From SB15 sp964639245 (GTDB taxonomy: Bacteria > Chloroflexota > Anaerolineae > Aggregatilineales > J027), in assembly GCA_964639245.1 (NCBI GenBank), contig CAZXCU010000009.1, positions 62,001 through 126,000 on the forward strand: a stretch of DNA of 64,000 nucleotides. The letters run 5' to 3'. The translations under genes were made by a program, and so were the position numbers. This document shows, piece by piece, positions 18,376 to 26,170 of this stretch; the first letter of the stretch is position 1; every line of letters starts with the position of its first letter. The notes beneath the pieces were generated by a model. That model was not told where the DNA came from and did no database searches. It saw nothing but the letters and a program-made list of their open reading frames with translations.

Positions 18376-18505
18376 GGACAAATCAATTAAAAACCAAATG
18401 ATTGCGGACAGCATGGATGCTGTCCCTACGAGAAATACACCCGTAGGGACGGGATATATCCCGTCCGCAAAAGTTGGATACATTTAAAGTCTAATTGCCT
18501 TGTCC
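18376..18505 (+). repeat. 130-bp BIME-like element, copy 1
   Basis: It runs from GGACAA to TTGTCC. Inside are two GTAG-headed palindromes pointing at each other: the complement of GTAGGGACAGC... on the left and GTAGGGACGGGATATATCCC on the right. Copy 2 (40307-40436) is the same length in inverted orientation. GTAG before a palindrome is the hallmark of REPs mobilised by RAYT transposases, and a RAYT gene lies 340 bp away. No TSD can be assigned here. Confidence 0.8.
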
Positions 18506-18548
18506 ATGAGTATAATAAATAATACGGTAGAAAATTGATCCCCCGTTG

Positions 18549-18668
18549 TGTTTACATGGCAACCGCCGCTTGGACATGGAGATTCTTGAGCCGATTGCCA
18601 ACTGGTTGGAATGTCGCCCCGATGAGTTGTATGGAATTGTGGAAGTGGATGAAACGCCCCTCGAATAA
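18549..18668 (+). pseudogene. Truncated HTH (XRE-like) regulator tail, left copy
   Basis: In frame the sequence reads NRRLDMEILEPIANWLECRP, then DELYGIVEVDETPLE and a stop. This resembles the last helices of a Cro/CI-type HTH domain (LDxEILEPIAxxLxxxPDELYEIVE). No start codon or recognition helices precede it. A second, similar tail lies on the other side of the RAYT module at 19389-19514. Confidence 0.6.
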
Positions 18669-18732
18669 CTTTTTACTTTCCAGCCCAAACAGCTAGCCTG
18701 AATCCCTATTCCTCTGCTACAATAAATAAAGC

Positions 18733-18785
18733 GGTGGGGAATTAATTCCCCACCTATGCGTAGGAAGTCCACTGAAGTGGACTCG
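18733..18785 (+). repeat. Left 53-bp inverted repeat of the RAYT module (two REP palindromes)
   Basis: It contains the palindromes GGGGAATTAATTCCCC and GTCCACTGAAGTGGAC, the latter preceded by GTAG. The complementary copy with few mismatches is at 19335-19387, so the pair brackets the transposase gene. Confidence 0.85.
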
Positions 18786-18844
18786 CTATTCGTGCCGCCG
18801 TAACTGCAAAAATATAATCATGCAAAGGGTAGAGGCTTTTTGGA

Positions 18845-19261
18845 ATGTCACGCTGGCGATTGTATTATCATCTGGTTTGGGCAACACATCAGCGAGAAAT
18901 GCTAATCACCCCCACGATTGAAAATGATATTTATGCCTATCTGGGCGAAAAATGTCAGGAGCAACGAGGGTTGGCCTATGCCATCAATGGAATGCCTGAC
19001 CATGTGCATCTGATTGTGAATATTCCCCCGACGATGGCGGTTGCTATGTTCGTTAAAAATCTCAAGGGCAGTTCATCTCATTTTGTGACCGGGTATATGA
19101 AACATCCGTTTCGCTGGCAAGCGGGCTATAACGCCTTGACAATCAGCGAACGCAATTTACACCAAGCTATTGACTATGTGCGTAACCAAAAAAGCCATCA
19201 CCATGCGGGAAAAATCTACCCACATTTGGAGAATATTCCTACCATATCGGATGGGGAATAA
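18845..19261 (+). mobile_element. REP-associated tyrosine transposase (RAYT, IS200/IS605-related Y1 family)
   Basis: 138 aa, full length for a Y1 transposase. MSRWRLYYHLVWATHQREM is the typical start. The HUH metal-binding motif is DHVHLIVNIPP, and the candidate catalytic Tyr is in LHQAIDYVRNQKSHH. It cuts and rejoins single-stranded DNA at hairpins. The gene sits alone between inverted REP-like hairpins with GTAG headers, the layout of domesticated RAYTs rather than of a full IS with tnpB. Degenerate HTH gene tails flank it on both sides. Confidence 0.88.
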
Positions 19262-19334
19262 ATAGTTGGACAAACAACCGCGACCTACCTCCACAGATGG
19301 GTTAAGAAATTGCCATTGGCACGCGGAATCGAAC

Positions 19335-19387
19335 CGAGTCCACTTCAGTGGACTTCCTACGCATAGGCGGGGAATTAATTCCCCGCC
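19335..19387 (+). repeat. Right 53-bp inverted repeat of the RAYT module
   Basis: Near-perfect reverse complement of 18733-18785. It includes GTCCACTTCAGTGGAC followed by CTAC (GTAG on the minus strand) and GGGGAATTAATTCCCC. Confidence 0.85.
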
Positions 19388-19388
19388 G

Positions 19389-19514
19389 TGTTTACAGGGC
19401 AACCGCCGCTTGGACAGGGAGATTCTTGAACCCATCGCCAACGGGTTAGAATGTCGCCCCGATGAGTTGTATGAAATTGTCGAAATCACTGATGAAGAAA
19501 AGACTGCCTTATGA
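19389..19514 (+). pseudogene. Truncated HTH (XRE-like) regulator tail, right copy
   Basis: The frame reads NRRLDREILEPIANGLECRP, then DELYEIVEITDEEKTAL and a stop. It closely parallels the left copy at 18549-18668. No helix-turn-helix N-terminus is present because the repeat at 19335-19387 replaces it. The stop overlaps the ATG of the next gene (ATGA), so this 3' end may still be read into that gene. Confidence 0.6.
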
Positions 19515-20293
19515 AAAAAGTGCGTCGCATTGGAATAACATTGTTTTTGTTACTTGCCGTTTCAATCAGCAAGGCTCAACTTCCTGATGAACAATATTTG
19601 AAAATCGTACAGAACGCGCTGATTCATGATTCGCGTTGTGAACAGGCTTGCTGGTTAGGTTTACAACCCGGCCTAACAACTTTTGATGAATTAGATACTG
19701 TAATTAAGGAAAGTTTCGATACAGAAATTGGAATAACAGAATATCCTTTAGGCAATGGTGCAAAACATTATTATATTGGATTTATTTTCACAGAGGAGGC
19801 TGATGAAAGCCCATTACCGTCTACCCGAATTGGATTTACGCTAGTTGATGATATTATTGACAAAATAGATGTTGATATAAATATGTTTCAATCAGAAGCA
19901 GAACTATGGGGAAATTTTACTCCACCTGAAATCTTGAAACTGTATGGTACACCCTCTCATATATTCATCTCCGGTACTCATTTAGCCTATAGTTTATGGT
20001 TTATTTATGAGAACCATAAGATTGTGGCTGAGTATGTGGGAAAAATAGAAAATGTGGATAAAACAACTTCACAAGGTGATGCTTGTTTTCAACCCTCTAA
20101 TATCTATGAGTTACATCTCAGGTTTTATAGTCCTCAATACACATCCCTTTTATCAACGACAGCTATGTACAGAGCAACAACAACAGGCGAAGAAATGACG
20201 GGTTTAACGAACTGGCAATTTGCAGATTTTGTTCTACAAAACGAGCGAGAATGCCTTCGGATTCATGTAGGCATAGCGGGAATTCCAAATTGA
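19511..20293 (+). CDS. Secreted protein of unknown function (CxxxCW family)
   Basis: 260 aa with a signal peptide (about residues 1-22, ITLFLLLAVSISKAQ). The mature start SRCEQACWLGLQPGLTTFDE has the Cys-x3-CW-x-G-x2-PG-x-T pattern I associate with secreted proteins of Anaerolineae. The later PEILKLYGTPSHIFISG segment resembles the DLLPLYGLPQSAIPYM part of 2117-2752. The gene is AT-rich relative to its neighbours. No enzyme motif was seen. Confidence 0.75.
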   Translation: MKKVRRIGITLFLLLAVSISKAQLPDEQYLKIVQNALIHDSRCEQACWLGLQPGLTTFDELDTVIKESFDTEIGITEYPLGNGAKHYYIGFIFTEEADESPLPSTRIGFTLVDDIIDKIDVDINMFQSEAELWGNFTPPEILKLYGTPSHIFISGTHLAYSLWFIYENHKIVAEYVGKIENVDKTTSQGDACFQPSNIYELHLRFYSPQYTSLLSTTAMYRATTTGEEMTGLTNWQFADFVLQNERECLRIHVGIAGIPN

Positions 20294-20314
20294 CGCGTAA
20301 ATCATGGATAAACA

Positions 20315-20342
20315 AAAATCCCCAACTATTTATGGGGATTTT
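20315..20342. terminator. Bidirectional terminator between convergent genes
   Basis: AAAATCCCC / GGGGATTTT stem with T-rich flanks, between the secreted-protein stop (20293) and the end of the acyl-CoA dehydrogenase on the other strand (20367). Confidence 0.8.
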
Positions 20343-20366
20343 AATTTTTAACGCGCTAAATAAACC

Positions 20367-21560
20367 TTACGCAATCGCGTTGAAGCCAGTCAGTTCGCGC
20401 CCCAACAGCAGCAAATTGACCTCATTCGTGCCTTCATACGTGTACACCACTTCGGCATCCAACATCAGACGGGCAATGTGGTTCTCAATCAAAATGCCGT
20501 TCCCGCCCAGTGTTTCACGGGCAAGCTGGGTCACATAGCGGGCTTTGCGGGCATTGTTGTACTTCGCCATCGAAAGCAGCCCCATGTTCATGTGTCCCTG
20601 CATGACCAGTTCGGCAGTCTGGTAGCACAGCAACTGCATCAGACTCACTTCGGTTGCCATCTCCACCAATTTATGCTGAATCAATTGGAAGGAGGCAATC
20701 GGTTTGCCAAATTGTTCGCGGGTTTTGGCGTAGTCCAAGGCAAGTTCATACGCTGCCGTAGCAATCCCTGCCGCTTCCCATGCCACGCCGAAGCGTCCCA
20801 TCCCCAGCACAATCGACATATCGCGGAAGGAACGGACGTATTCAAGACGGTTTTCGGCTGGCACACGCACATTATCCAGGTGAATATCCGCGTTTTGCAC
20901 GCCGCGTTTGCCAATTTTGCCGCCCATCACAGTCATGGTCACGCCTTCGACGGTGGGAGCATCTTCAATCACAAAACCACCCAAGTCACCCTGTTCGTCC
21001 CGCGCCCAGATAATCAGCACATTCGACATGCTGGCATTGCCAATCCAGCGTTTTGCGCCGTTCAAAATGTAGTGGTTGCCATCTTTGCGGGCGGTGGTTT
21101 GAATATGCACCGCGTCCGACCCCACATTGGGTTCAGTCAGGCCAAACGCACCGATTTTTTCCAGTTTTGCCATGCCCGGCAGCCAGCGCTGTTTTTGTTC
21201 CTCCGACCCCAACAGGCCAATACTGCCCATCGCCAAGCCGGATTGCACCCCATAAAAAGTATTAATTGAGCCATCGCCTTTTGCCAATTCAAAAATGGCA
21301 ACCCCTGCCGACAAGGGATCGAGACCCGCGCAGCCATACCCTTCCAATGAGCCACCCAGAATATTCAATTCGGGCAGTTTCATGGCGATTTCATAAGGAA
21401 ATTCTGCTTTTTCCCAGTAAGGATTAATTTTAGGGCGGACTTCTGTTTCGACAAAATGACGGATACGATCCCGCACCGCCCGTTGTTTTTCATTGAGACG
21501 CGCTTCAAGTTGGAAAAAATCAAAAGGTTCAAGCTGGGTGATTTCTTTAGCAAGTACCAT
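20367..21560 (-). CDS. Acyl-CoA dehydrogenase, glutaryl-CoA dehydrogenase-like
   Basis: 397 aa flavoprotein. FAD/substrate motifs are GLTEPNVGSDAVHIQTTARK and WIGNASMSNVLIIWARD. The segment YAKTREQFGKPIASFQLIQHKL and the catalytic-loop YEGTNEVNLLLLGRELTG include the Glu base position. Overall it is nearest the glutaryl-CoA dehydrogenase/ACX4-like group. It oxidises an acyl-CoA to the enoyl-CoA and passes electrons to ETF. Two palindromes (21579-21600, 21625-21644) lie directly upstream and also occur before the second acyl-CoA dehydrogenase, so shared repression by a fatty-acid-type regulator is likely (inference). Confidence 0.93.
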   Translation of the reverse strand: MVLAKEITQLEPFDFFQLEARLNEKQRAVRDRIRHFVETEVRPKINPYWEKAEFPYEIAMKLPELNILGGSLEGYGCAGLDPLSAGVAIFELAKGDGSINTFYGVQSGLAMGSIGLLGSEEQKQRWLPGMAKLEKIGAFGLTEPNVGSDAVHIQTTARKDGNHYILNGAKRWIGNASMSNVLIIWARDEQGDLGGFVIEDAPTVEGVTMTVMGGKIGKRGVQNADIHLDNVRVPAENRLEYVRSFRDMSIVLGMGRFGVAWEAAGIATAAYELALDYAKTREQFGKPIASFQLIQHKLVEMATEVSLMQLLCYQTAELVMQGHMNMGLLSMAKYNNARKARYVTQLARETLGGNGILIENHIARLMLDAEVVYTYEGTNEVNLLLLGRELTGFNAIA

Positions 21561-21578
21561 GGTGCGGTATACCTTCCT

Positions 21579-21600
21579 TAATCAAATGGGGATTTGATTA
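21579..21600. promoter_or_regulatory. Palindromic operator 1 of acyl-CoA dehydrogenase gene
   Basis: TAATCAAAT-GGGG-ATTTGATTA, perfect 9-bp arms around 4 bp, 19 bp upstream of the ATG at 21560. Identical arms occur at 24913-24934. The size suits a TetR- or GntR-type dimer. Confidence 0.8.
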
Positions 21601-21624
21601 GATCTTAGCAAACGTAGCCCTAAA

Positions 21625-21644
21625 AATCAAATCGAAATTTGATT
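21625..21644. promoter_or_regulatory. Palindromic operator 2 of acyl-CoA dehydrogenase gene
   Basis: AATCAAAT-CGAA-ATTTGATT, perfect 8-bp arms with the same half-site and spacer length as the 21579 site, whose centre is about 45 bp away. Confidence 0.8.
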
Positions 21645-21680
21645 AAGCGTTTGTGAAAAATTGTGTGATTTTAGAAGGTC

Positions 21681-21734
21681 ACGCTGGCCTTGAGGCCAGT
21701 GAACACTAAAGCACGGCGTTAAACAGAATTTACC
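21681..21734 (+). repeat. Dispersed hairpin repeat (family C), copy 1
   Basis: It contains the palindrome CTGGCCTTGAGGCCAG followed by TGAACAC, then GCACGGCGTTAAA and GAATTTAC. A second copy lies at 54716-54762, and the AAAGCACGGCGTTAAA part recurs at 63570-63585. Confidence 0.7.
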
Positions 21735-21743
21735 GATAGACAC

Positions 21744-22535
21744 TTATTTATTGAGAACGAGCGCCGGCAAAAATACGCGGAACAACGACCCTTCTTTGGG
21801 TGCGCTCTGCACATCAATCCAGCCTTTATGATTGCGGATAATTTTGGATGCAATGGCTAAACCAAGTCCGGTGCGTCCAGTTTGCAAATTACGGGCGGTA
21901 TCCTCACGGTAAAAGGCTTCAAAAATGTGGGGCAACGCCTTTTCCGAAATCCCGATGCCGTTGTCCTCAACTTCCACCACCAGATGATTATTTTCCGTCA
22001 TGACCCTTACCCGTATGGTGCCACCATCATGAGTGTAGCAAATCGCATTTTCAACCAGATGCGCCAAGGCATGAGCCAACTTGACTTCATCGGCAAAAAT
22101 ACGCGGCAATCCATCGGGGAAATCAGTCGTGAGGGTGTGCCTTTTTTCTTGAATTGCAGCTGCAAAATCTTTTAAAACACCCAGAATAATCCGATCAATG
22201 CCCACTCGCTGAAAATCATAGGTCGTCACTTCCGATTCAATTCGCGCCATGTTATACACATCAAAAAACAATTTTTCTAAGTGATGCACCTGCATTTGCA
22301 GCACATTCAAATAGTGTTCGCGTTTGGTATCGTCGGTCAGTTTATACAGCAAATGAATGCTGGTCTGGATAGAGGTCAACGGGGTACGCACATCATGTGA
22401 AAGATTGCCTAAAAATTCGCGTATTTTTTTGAGTCGGCTGTCTTCTTCTTGGTTTTGTTGAAGTTGCCTCCGCAAATCCTGATTTTCTGCTTCGAGTTGC
22501 CGGATATAATCGTCGGTTGTGATTGAGGTAGGCAT
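21744..22535 (-). CDS. Sensor-less histidine kinase (tandem pair, second gene)
   Basis: 263 aa. A short coiled coil (DYIRQLEAENQDLRRQLQQN) leads into HisKA with H-box NLSHDVRTPLTSIQ. HATPase boxes follow: N-box HLVENAICYT, G1 VEVEDNGIGIS, F-box EAFYREDTAR, G2 GRTGLGLAIASKI. There is no membrane segment, PAS or GAF domain, and no receiver gene is adjacent. It closely parallels the gene at 22630-23427, indicating tandem duplication. Input may come through the coiled coil or a partner protein. Confidence 0.93.
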   Translation of the reverse strand: MPTSITTDDYIRQLEAENQDLRRQLQQNQEEDSRLKKIREFLGNLSHDVRTPLTSIQTSIHLLYKLTDDTKREHYLNVLQMQVHHLEKLFFDVYNMARIESEVTTYDFQRVGIDRIILGVLKDFAAAIQEKRHTLTTDFPDGLPRIFADEVKLAHALAHLVENAICYTHDGGTIRVRVMTENNHLVVEVEDNGIGISEKALPHIFEAFYREDTARNLQTGRTGLGLAIASKIIRNHKGWIDVQSAPKEGSLFRVFLPALVLNK

Positions 22536-22629
22536 AAATTCCCCCGAAAAAGGCGCATAAACTCTATTATGACGAAATTAATACAAAGATGCTACCGCTA
22601 AATGGCTAGGTTTTAGACTGGTCAGGTGG

Positions 22630-23427
22630 CTAGTGGAGGGGCATCAAGGTAATGCGAAAAGTTGACCCCACCCCAACTTCGCTGTCGACTTGAATCCTGC
22701 CGCTGTGATTTTCAATGATACGCCGTGCAATCGACAAACCGAGTCCGGCGCGTCCGGTGGCGGTGCTGCGGGCAGAATCTTCGCGGTAAAAACTTTCAAA
22801 AATCCGACTCAGAGCATGGCGCGAAATCCCCATGCCGTTGTCGCTTATCTCGACCATCAAATATCCCCCGTCTAAAAAGGTTCGCACGGTGATTCGTCCA
22901 TGCGACGGGGTGTAGTAAATGGCATTTTCCAGAATATGATAAAAAGCGCGGGCAAGTTTATCTTCATCCACCAGCACGTTGGGCAAGCCCCCCGCAAAAT
23001 CGCACACCACCTGATGGCTTTTTTCGGCAATGAGCGGACTCAAACGTTCCAGAACCATCGCCAGCAAGTCGTTCAGGTTGCAGCGCTGAATTTCAAAAAC
23101 CGTAATGCGGGAATCGAGCCGCGTGAGGCTGCAAATATCAAACAACAACTGCTCTAAATGTTCGGACTGGTCTTCCAGCGTGGCTAAAAAATGGCTGCGT
23201 TTGTCTTCATCGGTGACTTTTTTGAGCAAATAAATGCTGTTGCGAATCGCCGCAAGCGGGGTACGAATGTCATGTGACAGATTCCCCAAGACTTCGTTCA
23301 GGGCTTCCAGACGGGCATTGTCGCGCAGGGCATGTTCTTGGGAAAGCGAAGCCTGTAACTGCTGATTTTCCAATTCCAATTTTTGAATATAGGCTTGCAT
23401 TTCCAGCACAAATTCGTCCCTGTTCAC
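22630..23427 (-). CDS. Sensor-less histidine kinase (tandem pair, first gene)
   Basis: About 265 aa from a GTG at 23427, preferred over upstream in-frame ATGs because a consensus SD (AGGAGG) lies 8 bp before it and the length then matches the paralog. The layout is a coiled coil (MQAYIQKLELENQQLQASLS), H-box NLSHDIRTPLAAIR, N-box HILENAIYYT, G1 VEISDNGMGIS, F-box ESFYREDSAR and G2 GRAGLGLSIARRI. It is cytoplasmic with no sensory domain and no cognate receiver nearby. Confidence 0.93.
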   Translation of the reverse strand: MNRDEFVLEMQAYIQKLELENQQLQASLSQEHALRDNARLEALNEVLGNLSHDIRTPLAAIRNSIYLLKKVTDEDKRSHFLATLEDQSEHLEQLLFDICSLTRLDSRITVFEIQRCNLNDLLAMVLERLSPLIAEKSHQVVCDFAGGLPNVLVDEDKLARAFYHILENAIYYTPSHGRITVRTFLDGGYLMVEISDNGMGISRHALSRIFESFYREDSARSTATGRAGLGLSIARRIIENHSGRIQVDSEVGVGSTFRITLMPLH

Positions 23428-23616
23428 GCTTTGCTCCTCCTCTGATGTCATTCTAGCACGACCTGAATCAAGGAAGCGTGAATTTAGCATGAATTATTGT
23501 TGGTACTTTTTTATGAGAGTGGACAGCCTGTTGTGTTCTTAATCTCTATGCAGGTATCTGTTCCAGTCGGGCAACCTATTCCAATAGCATGAGCAGTGTT
23601 TTCGGCATTAATAGCC

Positions 23617-24576
23617 CTACTTAAAGGATGAGATTCGCACAATTTGAATTGATGAATTATTCGCACTGGTATAGGCCAGTTGTGTACCGTCGGGACTCCA
23701 AGATGTTGAGTATATATATGAACTTACTTGTATTTCATGAGTAGATATCCAACTATTTGTATCCCAAACATAAATTATTCCGTCTACACCTGATGTTGCA
23801 AGTTTGTCATTATGCCAATCAACATCTAGGACTATATCGCTGTGCTGAGTTAGAGTGTTAATTATCTGATAGTTGCTTCCCGTACTCTCCCATATGATTA
23901 CATGGTTATTCACGGCAACTGCGAGTTGATTACCATTGGGACTCCATTCCAGAGTTTCACCCCCATCATCTATATTTAGAGTTGCGAATAATTGTAATTT
24001 TGTGCTAACACTCCAAACCTTTATAGTGTTGTCATCGCCTACACTTGCTAATTTTGTACCATCGGGACTCCAAGAGACAGACTCGGCAGTATAAGGAACT
24101 AAATGCCCCTCCAAAAAATTTAATCTTTCACCAGTTGATGTATTCCATATAGCAATAGCATTTAACCATGTTGTTGCTAGCTCTGTCCCATCTGGACTCC
24201 ACGAAACTATTACATAATCAACAGAAGGTTGAAGTATTTCAATACTACGATTTCTCGTTGCAATATCCCATATATAGATTGCATTTATGCCAGTTTCTCT
24301 AGTATTACTAACCGCTAATCGTAAACCGTCGCTACTCCATGCTATGTCTTGAGGTCTATCTTCTGGCATAATTTCAAGCTGTTCAAACATATTGTCTGTT
24401 ATTGAATATAACCAAATGCTATTACTTCCAATGAGCGCCAAGAAGCTACCATCTGGACTCCACTCAACAACATAAGCTCCGTTTATAGGAAGAGGAATTT
24501 GTCCATCAGCGCTAAATGGTATGAAAAACAAACTTGAAAATAGTGCCATGATTGACAGCACTTTTAGGATCGTCAT
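23617..24576 (-). CDS. Exported WD40-repeat beta-propeller protein
   Basis: 319 aa. A signal peptide (residues 1-26, ending SADGQ) is followed by repeated WSPDGxxLA units (VVEWSPDGSFLALIGSN, SVSWSPDGTKLASVGDDNTI, TLEWSPNGNQLAVAVNN, STSWSPDGTQLAYTSANN), giving about seven blades. It probably acts as an extracytoplasmic interaction platform. SD GGAG lies before the ATG. The gene is AT-rich compared with the kinase genes next to it. Confidence 0.88.
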   Translation of the reverse strand: MTILKVLSIMALFSSLFFIPFSADGQIPLPINGAYVVEWSPDGSFLALIGSNSIWLYSITDNMFEQLEIMPEDRPQDIAWSSDGLRLAVSNTRETGINAIYIWDIATRNRSIEILQPSVDYVIVSWSPDGTELATTWLNAIAIWNTSTGERLNFLEGHLVPYTAESVSWSPDGTKLASVGDDNTIKVWSVSTKLQLFATLNIDDGGETLEWSPNGNQLAVAVNNHVIIWESTGSNYQIINTLTQHSDIVLDVDWHNDKLATSGVDGIIYVWDTNSWISTHEIQVSSYIYSTSWSPDGTQLAYTSANNSSIQIVRISSFK

Positions 24577-24912
24577 TATTACAAACTCCTACATAAATTT
24601 ACAAATATAATTTACTTAATTCGTTATTAAGTTGTTATAGCGAAGAACCATCAGATATGATTTAGAACGGTAGCTATAATCTGCCCCTGATGACGAACCA
24701 ACACTTGCTCCAAAGGTGCGGATTTCCAAATGAATATTTCGGCTTGAACATCGGTCTGCCTGATGCCTCGTATGTTAAGGTCAAGAATACCCCTGCATTC
24801 TGGCAAATATCAAGCACGGAAAGCACAATTTACCCGCCGCTTGCATAAAAATTTCCTGACAAAACGCCCACTCAAGGCAACAAAAAGTTGTCTCCTTTTT
24901 CAATTTCCTCTA
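24577..24912. other. Intergenic stretch without a convincing gene
   Basis: About 335 bp between the WD40 gene and the operator of the second acyl-CoA dehydrogenase. A plus-strand reading ending near 24848 (GFPNEYFGLNIGLPDASYVK in frame) and a minus-strand reading (QAEIFIWKSAPLEQVLVRHQ) are both open for about 40 codons, without start or SD. This could be a gene remnant; I recognise no family. Confidence 0.4.
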
Positions 24913-24934
24913 TAATCAAATCATCATTTGATTA
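24913..24934. promoter_or_regulatory. Palindromic operator of second acyl-CoA dehydrogenase gene
   Basis: TAATCAAAT-CATC-ATTTGATTA, perfect 9-bp arms identical to those at 21579-21600, ending 25 bp before the ATG at 24960. Confidence 0.8.
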
Positions 24935-24959
24935 AATTGGTTTTAGAGGAATACATAAA

Positions 24960-26120
24960 ATGGTACTCACGGCTACACCCACACAGTTGAGCAACGAACA
25001 ACAAATGCTGCGCGATATGGTGCGCGATTTTGCCCGTAAAGAAATTGCCCCCAAAGCCGAACATTATGACCGCACCAGCGAATTTCCCTGGGAAATCATC
25101 AACAAGGGGCGCGATATGGGTTTGCTGGTCATGAACATCCCCGAACAATACGGCGGGGGTGGCGCATCCGTTTTTGAAGAATGTCTGATGGGCGAAGAAC
25201 TCGCGTGGGGGTGTTCGGGCATCAGCACCGCCATGACCGTTAATAACTTAGCCTCCCTGCCGATTATTCTAGGTGGCACAGAAGAACAGAAAAAATATTG
25301 GCTGGGCGAACGTTTGGTGGATGGGGGTGAACTCTCTGCCTATGCCGTCACCGAACCGGGCGCAGGGTCAAACGTGGTCGGGATTACTACACGGGCGGTC
25401 AAGCAGGGCGATAAATATATCCTGAACGGCAGCAAAATGTTTATTTCCAACGCCAGCCACGCCAACTTTTTTACCGTCCTCGCCGTCACCGACCCCAGCG
25501 CGGGGCATAAAGGCATGTCGTTTCTGGTCGTAGACCGCCATTCGCCCGGTGTCAGCGTCAGCAACCATTTTGATAAACTCGGTCAGCGGGCTTCGGACAC
25601 CGCCGCCATCACCTTTGAAGATGTCGAAGTGCCTGCCGCCAATGTCTTGGGCAAAGAAGGCTCAGGTTTTTATATTTCGATGAAAGTATTTGATAAGAGT
25701 CGTGCGCCTGTCGGTGCGGGAGCGCTGGGGGTGGCACAGCGTGCGCTGGATGAATCGCTCAAATATGCCCGCGAACGTGAAACCTTTGGCGTGCCGATTT
25801 ACCAGCATCAAGCCATCGGGCATAAAATCGCGGAAATGGCGATGAATGTGGAAGCCGGACGCGCCCTGCTATATAGTTCGGCCTTGTCGGTGGACAACGA
25901 TTTGCCCAACAAGACCAAAATGGTGTCGATGGCAAAAGCCTTCTGTGCGGATATGGCGATGAAAGCCACCGTGGAAGCGGTGCAGGTGTTTGGCGGGTAT
26001 GGGTACATGAAGGAATACCCCGTCGAAAAACTGATGCGCGATGTCAAAATCTTCCAGATTTACGAAGGCACGAGCGAAATTCAGCGCAACATCATCGTGC
26101 GCGAACTCTTCCGCGAATAG
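24960..26120 (+). CDS. Acyl-CoA dehydrogenase (short/medium-chain type)
   Basis: 386 aa. Conserved segments are AVTEPGAGSNVVGITTRAVK, FISNASHANFFTVLAVTDPS, ERETFGVPIYQHQAIGHKIA, VFGGYGYMKEYPVEKLMRDV and IYEGTSEIQRNIIVREL, with the catalytic Glu in YEGTSE. This is the bulk acyl-CoA dehydrogenase group (butyryl- to medium-chain). It is FAD-dependent and donates electrons to ETF in beta-oxidation. It stands alone behind the TAATCAAAT palindrome also found before the divergent dehydrogenase 3.4 kb away. Confidence 0.95.
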   Translation: MVLTATPTQLSNEQQMLRDMVRDFARKEIAPKAEHYDRTSEFPWEIINKGRDMGLLVMNIPEQYGGGGASVFEECLMGEELAWGCSGISTAMTVNNLASLPIILGGTEEQKKYWLGERLVDGGELSAYAVTEPGAGSNVVGITTRAVKQGDKYILNGSKMFISNASHANFFTVLAVTDPSAGHKGMSFLVVDRHSPGVSVSNHFDKLGQRASDTAAITFEDVEVPAANVLGKEGSGFYISMKVFDKSRAPVGAGALGVAQRALDESLKYARERETFGVPIYQHQAIGHKIAEMAMNVEAGRALLYSSALSVDNDLPNKTKMVSMAKAFCADMAMKATVEAVQVFGGYGYMKEYPVEKLMRDVKIFQIYEGTSEIQRNIIVRELFRE

Positions 26121-26137
26121 TGGACAACTTTTTCAGA

Positions 26138-26170
26138 GGGTAGGGCAACTGCTCCCTACCCCGCTTTTTT
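26138..26170 (+). terminator. Rho-independent terminator of acyl-CoA dehydrogenase gene
   Basis: Stem GGGTAGGG / CCCTACCC followed by CGCTTTTTT, 18 bp after the stop codon. Confidence 0.85.

Noticed and set aside
18220..18520. Short palindromic repeats as a CRISPR array
   Set aside because: The repeats are not regularly spaced, differ from one another and enclose no uniform spacers; no cas gene is near.
20363..20385. ACCTTACGCAATCGCGTT resembling the end of the 18235-18373 element
   Set aside because: It is the normal C-terminal coding region of the acyl-CoA dehydrogenase (GRELTGFNAIA), so similarity is probably chance.
24700..24850. Short open frames on both strands between the WD40 gene and the second acyl-CoA dehydrogenase
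   Set aside because: No start, SD or family pattern; described only as a possible remnant.
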